From Rhodothermia bacterium (GTDB taxonomy: Bacteria > Bacteroidota > Rhodothermia > Rhodothermales > JABDKH01), in assembly GCA_018679295.1 (NCBI GenBank), contig JAHHLP010000308.1, positions 1 through 8,796 on the forward strand: a stretch of DNA of 8,796 nt, written 5' to 3'. A program made the position numbers and the translations under genes. The notes beneath the pieces were generated by a model. The model made no database searches. It was not told the origin of the DNA and was given only the letters and a program-made list of their open reading frames with translations. Within the stretch, counting starts at the first letter, position 1; the number at the start of each line of letters is the position of its first letter. Positions 4,770 through 8,796 of the stretch are shown piece by piece.

Positions 4770-7358
4770 ATGATGCGGAGTATTGCTGATCTGGTATCTC
4801 CGGTCCATACTCTCGTGAATGGCCGTAGCCAGCCCGCCTCAACATTTCCTGCCGCACTTATACTCCTCATAGTCGCATTTATTGCGGCAACCGCTCTTCC
4901 GGCGTCGGGTCAGGCGATTGTGGAAGGTACAGTTCGTAGTCAGGACGGTGAACCTCTGGGTGACGCGTCGGTAACGCTCGTCGACCCTCGTTCACGACAG
5001 ACTCGCTACGGAGAGGTGACTGATTCCGCGGGGACTTTTCTCTTCGATGCCGTCGCGCCCGACAACTACCTGCTCGAGGTACAGCACATTGGATTTGCCA
5101 CCGCCACCTACGCCATAGAGGCGTCGGAAGGTATTCCAGTCCGGCTGTTGATAGGCCTTGCCACTCGCTCAGTGGCTCACGACGAGGTGGTGGTCGCTGA
5201 CTACCGTGCCCGGCGGCAGGTAACACCGATCACATTCAGTAATCTGACGGCTTCCGACCTGGAACGACAACCGGACATGAAAGACCTCCCCGTGGTTCTT
5301 TCCTCGGTGCCGTCGGTCACCTACTACTCGGAGAATGGCAACGGGATCGGGTATTCGACACTGCGAATGCGAGGCTTTGACCAGCGCAGAATCGCGGTGG
5401 CAATCAATGGTATTCCACAGAATGATCCGGAAGACTTCAATGTGTTCTGGATCAACTTTTTTGATATTCAGGGTGCTGTCCAGGACATTCAGGTGCAGCG
5501 CGGCGCGGGATCAGCGTTCTATGGCTCCACGGCGATCGGCGGCGCCATCAACATTGTCGCACGACCTTATCGGCATTTCCCGTATGCCGAACTGGAAATC
5601 GGCGCTGGCGGTCTTGGGACGAGGCGGTTCACTGCTGAGGCCAATTCCGGCGTACTGGGAGGCCGGTATGTCCTTTTTGGTCGGCTCAGTCGTCTCGAGT
5701 CTGACGGATACAGAGACTGGTCCTGGTCGGAGTTCTGGAGGTTCTTTGGCGGCGTAACTCGATACGGGCAGCGATCGACGTGGACTCTGCAGGCGTATGG
5801 TGGTCCTCAGAAGGACGGATTGGCGTTCTCCGGCATTCCGCGTGAATCGAACAGCGCGACGGTAGAGGGGCCAAACGGTGCGTCGATTGACAGGATGTTT
5901 AATGCCAGCGGGGCCACCCGCGATACGGAGAGCTTTCACCAGCCGCATGTCGAGCTTCACCACGACTTGGAGGTTTCAGCCCGCTCCCGGCTGCATCAAT
6001 CCTTCTTTTACGTAAAAGGTGAGGGCTACTTTGATTTTGGGGCGACGTTTCGGTCCGCCAATTACTTGATGCTCCCGGACGGTTTCGTCCCCGAAAGCCA
6101 ACGCGACCTACCGCTGTTCATCTCGAGCCCGGCGACGGACCTGAAGTTCAGAGCCTACCTTGATCAGTGGCAGATTGGCTGGATACCCCGTCTCAAGATT
6201 ACTTCTCGAGTTGGAGAGACTACTCTGGGCGGGGAGCTTCGGTTGCACCGATCCCTGCGCTGGGGGCGTATACAGGAATCCGCCGGCCTACCGGCCGACC
6301 TGGTCGGAGACGCGGGCAGGCGCGTGTATGAGTACAAAGGAGAGAAGACGATCGCATCGGTGCAGGTCTCACACACACTGCGATATGCCGACAGGGTCGC
6401 TCTCCAAGCAGACCTACAGATGACTCATCGCCGGTATCGCGTGTTCGATGAGAAGTTCTTCGGGACAGACCTTGCCAAGCCTTACCTGTTTGTGAATCCG
6501 CGCATTGGCGTGACGGTGTATCCACAGCGTCCGCTGAGTCTGTACGCCAGCATCGCCTACGCCTCGCGCGAGCCGCGCTTGAAGTCTCTCTACGACGGTG
6601 AGGAGGCAGGCGCGGGCTTCACCCCTCGCTTTGAAACGACGCCGGACGGATCATTCGACTATGATCGTCCGCTTGTGTCAGAGGAGCGGCTCGTCGATCT
6701 CGAAGCAGGCGCAACGTGGAGAACGAGCCGGTCGGTCGTCACGCTTAATGCATACTGGATGGAGTTCTTTGATGAGATAGTACCGAGTGGAGGGCTTGAT
6801 CAGTTCGGCGTACCTCGGACGGGTAACGCGGACCGAACCAAGCACGCGGGGTTGGAAGCAGAAGTGTCGGCGAGTATTTCCCGGTTGATGTCCCTGCAGA
6901 CCAATCTCTCGTACGGTCGTGCCCGTTATCGCCGGTTCAGTGAGTTCGTCAGGCAACCGAACAACTCTGTTGTGGAATTGGAGCGCGACGGGAATCCAAT
7001 TCCTGGCTTCCCCGAACTGACCGGGTTTACACAGCTCGCGATCTCAGCCGGTGGGTTGAATGTCGCCGCCGCAGCCCGGTATGCCAGCCGCCAGTATATC
7101 GACAATTCCGGAGGGCGCCTGCCCGACGGCTCAGCCGCCGAGTCGCTGACCGTAGACCCATACGTCCTTGTTGACGTGACCACGAATTATGACATGCCGG
7201 ACCACAGTGCCTTCAAGGGGTTGTCGTTTGGATTCGACGTCAATAACATATTGAACAGCGAGGTCCTTCTTTTCGGCAACGTCGGTCCTGTCGGACCGCA
7301 GTTCTTTCCTACTGCAACGCGACACGTCCTCTTCAGCGTCAAGTATAGACTGCGCTAG
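4770..7358 (+). CDS. TPP-riboswitch-controlled TonB-dependent receptor (predicted thiamin importer)
   Basis: An outer-membrane TonB-dependent receptor of 862 residues from this start, or 883 from the ATG at 4707. With residues numbered from the latter: signal peptide core PAALILLIVAFIAATAL (48-64), likely cleaved near ASGQA (66-70); carboxypeptidase-regulatory-like domain (71-152); TonB box DEVVVADY (159-166); plug (about 173-287, with LRMRGFDQRRIAVAINGIP and GSTAIGGAINIV); barrel to a C-terminus in FSVKYRLR. I prefer 4770/4773 because the ATG at 4707 lies inside the riboswitch P1 strand and adds 21 polar residues before the signal peptide. Neither start has a strong Shine-Dalgarno. The riboswitch implies import of thiamin, its phosphates or a pyrimidine/thiazole precursor. 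No inner-membrane transporter or thiamin kinase gene follows; the next gene is convergent. Receptor call certain; substrate inferred from regulation only. Confidence 0.95.
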   Translation: MMRSIADLVSPVHTLVNGRSQPASTFPAALILLIVAFIAATALPASGQAIVEGTVRSQDGEPLGDASVTLVDPRSRQTRYGEVTDSAGTFLFDAVAPDNYLLEVQHIGFATATYAIEASEGIPVRLLIGLATRSVAHDEVVVADYRARRQVTPITFSNLTASDLERQPDMKDLPVVLSSVPSVTYYSENGNGIGYSTLRMRGFDQRRIAVAINGIPQNDPEDFNVFWINFFDIQGAVQDIQVQRGAGSAFYGSTAIGGAINIVARPYRHFPYAELEIGAGGLGTRRFTAEANSGVLGGRYVLFGRLSRLESDGYRDWSWSEFWRFFGGVTRYGQRSTWTLQAYGGPQKDGLAFSGIPRESNSATVEGPNGASIDRMFNASGATRDTESFHQPHVELHHDLEVSARSRLHQSFFYVKGEGYFDFGATFRSANYLMLPDGFVPESQRDLPLFISSPATDLKFRAYLDQWQIGWIPRLKITSRVGETTLGGELRLHRSLRWGRIQESAGLPADLVGDAGRRVYEYKGEKTIASVQVSHTLRYADRVALQADLQMTHRRYRVFDEKFFGTDLAKPYLFVNPRIGVTVYPQRPLSLYASIAYASREPRLKSLYDGEEAGAGFTPRFETTPDGSFDYDRPLVSEERLVDLEAGATWRTSRSVVTLNAYWMEFFDEIVPSGGLDQFGVPRTGNADRTKHAGLEAEVSASISRLMSLQTNLSYGRARYRRFSEFVRQPNNSVVELERDGNPIPGFPELTGFTQLAISAGGLNVAAAARYASRQYIDNSGGRLPDGSAAESLTVDPYVLVDVTTNYDMPDHSAFKGLSFGFDVNNILNSEVLLFGNVGPVGPQFFPTATRHVLFSVKYRLR

Positions 7359-7399
7359 TCTTCTTAGCGATTCGACGCATGCTCTTTCGACCACGGTGG

Positions 7400-7447
7400 G
7401 AGCGACTAGCGCACTTGAGAGTGCGGTACTCCTCGATAGTCGTGCTC
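7400..7447. terminator. nested inverted repeat between convergent genes
   Basis: The 91-bp junction of two convergent genes holds an inner hairpin CGCACT (7410-7415), loop TGAG, AGTGCG (7420-7425), enclosed by CGACTA (7403-7408) pairing with TAGTCG (7437-7442). A further GAG (7400-7402) can pair with CTC (7445-7447) across a two-base bulge. It would fold in RNA from either strand. There is no T-run, so it is not a textbook intrinsic terminator; it may act as a 3'-end stabilising structure or a bidirectional block. Confidence 0.4.
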
Positions 7448-7449
7448 GC

Positions 7450-8121
7450 CTAGTGAGTGTCGTATTCGTATTGGGACGATAGAGATTCGGGCGACTGGCC
7501 GAGGTGATACCGAATCCAAAGTCGGGCGTTTAGCATTTGCTGTCTGGCGGGGCCTCCGGATACGAACCTCCGAGCCGACGTAGTCACGGCCTGCGGGAGC
7601 ATTCGAAACTGGCCGTGACGACTGAGAAGCTTGACCATTTCCAGGTCCTCAAAGATCGGTATGTCCGGATAGCGTCCGACCTTCTCGAAGGCGTCTCGCG
7701 TGGCGAAGATCGCGCGATCTCCGAAACAGATCGACTTGATTGGCAGACGAGTAAAGGCTGAATAGGTGCGGAGCAGCGGAGAGTGTGCGTCAAACCGAAG
7801 TCGGAAGCACCCTCCGACGGAGCGAGGTTGCCTGAACGTGTCGCGAATGGACGTCAGCGCGCCATGAGGGAGTAGCGTATCGGCATGAAGGAAGAGCAGA
7901 ACGTCTCCCGCCGCCGCCTCAGCACCTGCATTCATTTGTCGCGCCCGTCCGCGGTGGCTGGAAACGACATTGCAGAATCGTCGGGCGATTTCAATCGTGC
8001 CGTCAGAGGAACCACCATCCGAGACGATTAGCTCAGTGGGCTGTTCGTCGAGCACGGCCGTGACAGTGTCCTCGATGAACGCGGCTTCGTTGAGGGTCGG
8101 AATGATGACCGAGATGTCCAT
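7450..8121 (-). CDS. family-2 glycosyltransferase, rSAM/selenodomain-associated type
   Basis: A 223-residue soluble GT-A glycosyltransferase. SVIIPTLNEA (4-13) opens the nucleotide-binding fold, SDGGSSDGT (34-42) contacts the nucleotide, GRARQMNAGAEAA (58-70) and LLFLHADTLLP (75-85) give the acidic metal-binding motif (HAD 79-81), and FGDRAIFATRDAFEKVG (133-149) with PIFEDLEMVKLL (155-166) form the acceptor-side region with its acidic pair. This pattern and length match TIGR04283, described as rSAM/selenodomain-associated and in some databases linked to arsenosugar biosynthesis. No radical-SAM partner is in the window, so that pathway link is unsupported here. The ATG at 8121 has GGGAAGG seven bases upstream, the best ribosome-binding site in the window. 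It follows the amidinotransferase-like gene by 37 nt on the same strand. No membrane segment is apparent. Family confident; donor and acceptor unknown. Confidence 0.88.
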   Translation of the reverse strand: MDISVIIPTLNEAAFIEDTVTAVLDEQPTELIVSDGGSSDGTIEIARRFCNVVSSHRGRARQMNAGAEAAAGDVLLFLHADTLLPHGALTSIRDTFRQPRSVGGCFRLRFDAHSPLLRTYSAFTRLPIKSICFGDRAIFATRDAFEKVGRYPDIPIFEDLEMVKLLSRHGQFRMLPQAVTTSARRFVSGGPARQQMLNARLWIRYHLGQSPESLSSQYEYDTH

Positions 8122-8128
8122 CGTGATG

Positions 8129-8135
8129 CCTTCCC
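8129..8135 (-). promoter_or_regulatory. Shine-Dalgarno of the glycosyltransferase gene
   Basis: GGGAAGG on the minus strand lies seven bases before the ATG at 8121. It is clearly stronger than the ribosome-binding sites of the other genes here and fixes this start. Confidence 0.6.
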
Positions 8136-8157
8136 TGGTAAACGCCTGGGGTCGTGT

Positions 8158-8796
8158 CTACCAGAACATCTGCTTCATGCAGAAGACCGAACCACCCGCC
8201 TTGAGGAATTCGTCCGTCCGGACCTCAATGGGGTTGTATCCCTCCCGCCGCAAAGTCGAGATGGTCTGATTGCAGCCGGCCTGGATGATCACGTTGTGGC
8301 CGTCAGGGCAGTGGGCGTTTACCGCGAAGGCTGAGCGTGCCTCTTCTTCCGGTGCGTACAGCACGCGCCGAAACACGGTGTGAATCAGATCCAAGCCGTC
8401 GCGATCAAACGCGCCGGGATAAACGAGCGCCGTATCCTCGTCCAACACAGACAGGCAGGTATCGAGGTGATAGAAGTCCGGGTCCTTCAGTTCGAGCAGC
8501 AGGATGTGCACGTCAAGCATGTCCCGCAGTGCCGAGTACGCAGCAATGCTCGAGCGAAAGCCATGCCCGCCCCACAGCAGAAAGCGTCCGGTGTGCCAGA
8601 GGGCGTCGCCCATACCCTCGAAATCGCCGACTGAATCCGGCAGGGAACACACCTGGTAACCGATCTCTCCGAAGAAGGAAGAGTAGTACGGCACTTCGGG
8701 TGCTCGCTGCGGTGCATACATGTGGCTCAGCACAACGCCCTTTTCGCGGTCGATCGGTTTAAAGAAGGGGAGAGCCTGGTTCGCACAGAACACCAT
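8158..8796 (-). CDS. amidinotransferase/dimethylargininase-like hydrolase, N-terminus cut by window
   Basis: The C-terminal 212 residues of a guanidino-group-modifying enzyme (amidinotransferase superfamily: DDAH, arginine deiminase and relatives), which act through a covalent thiouronium on an active-site cysteine. Visible landmarks: MVFCANQAL (1-9), normally internal in this family as MVF-ANA; DFEGMGDALW (58-67) with acidic substrate-binding residues; DFYHLDTCLSVLD (107-119) with catalytic His110; and FLKAGGSVFCMKQ (197-209) with catalytic Cys206. Complete relatives are about 250-310 residues, so some 60-70 residues lie beyond the window edge, and the ATG at 8794-8796 is probably not the start. 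Possible activities are dimethylarginine or arginine hydrolysis to citrulline, or a related reaction. It precedes the glycosyltransferase gene by 37 nt and probably shares its transcript. Superfamily confident; exact substrate open. Confidence 0.85.
   Translation of the reverse strand: MVFCANQALPFFKPIDREKGVVLSHMYAPQRAPEVPYYSSFFGEIGYQVCSLPDSVGDFEGMGDALWHTGRFLLWGGHGFRSSIAAYSALRDMLDVHILLLELKDPDFYHLDTCLSVLDEDTALVYPGAFDRDGLDLIHTVFRRVLYAPEEEARSAFAVNAHCPDGHNVIIQAGCNQTISTLRREGYNPIEVRTDEFLKAGGSVFCMKQMFW

Noticed and set aside
4626..4808. 60-residue minus-strand open frame across the riboswitch
   Set aside because: It is antisense to the TPP aptamer and the receptor start; the conserved RNA explains the sequence.
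7400..7447. classic rho-independent terminator at the convergent junction
   Set aside because: The stems are real but no T-run follows on either strand, so only a tentative terminator-like structure is claimed.
8337..8762. 141-residue plus-strand open frame
   Set aside because: It is antisense to the amidinotransferase-like gene; its arginine/proline-rich composition is typical of a shadow frame.

Overview
The window looks like chromosomal DNA from a Gram-negative, moderately GC-rich member of the Bacteroidota/Rhodothermota assemblage. A Rhodothermales-type marine lineage is my best guess. The reasons are two TonB-dependent receptors that each begin with a carboxypeptidase-regulatory-like domain, a DUF4249-like lipoprotein beside one of them, a thiamin-type riboswitch in front of the other, and generally weak Shine-Dalgarno sequences. 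This is inference from gene content; there is no rRNA or marker gene to settle it.

Left part (about 1-4479, minus strand): a compact operon read right to left. It starts with an MsrP/YedY-type molybdopterin oxidoreductase with a twin-arginine signal (4479-3460). An 810-residue TonB-dependent receptor follows after 23 nt (3436-1004). A DUF4249-like lipoprotein comes next (1007-123), and its GTG start overlaps the receptor stop codon as GTGA. A further open frame may begin at the left edge. Receptor and lipoprotein probably form an outer-membrane uptake pair; why they are linked to a periplasmic molybdoenzyme is unclear and is the most unusual gene association here.

Middle (4480-4769): a divergent control region. 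The minus side has a plausible sigma70-like promoter for the msrP operon, a 10-bp tandem repeat near its predicted start site, and a small leader hairpin. The plus side has a small hairpin, then a well-conserved TPP (THI-box) riboswitch aptamer at 4628-4711. An 8-nt segment at 4752-4759 is perfectly complementary to the 3' P1 strand, which suggests a switching helix just upstream of the start codon. The regulated gene (4770-7358, plus strand) is a TonB-dependent receptor and therefore a predicted outer-membrane importer of thiamin or a thiamin precursor/phosphate. It appears monocistronic.

Right part (7359-8796): a 91-bp convergent junction with a nested inverted repeat. It is followed by a minus-strand pair: an amidinotransferase/dimethylargininase-like hydrolase cut by the window edge (8796-8158) and, 37 nt downstream, a small family-2 glycosyltransferase resembling the rSAM/selenodomain-associated (TIGR04283) type (8121-7450). 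No RNA genes other than the riboswitch, no mobile elements and no CRISPR arrays were seen.
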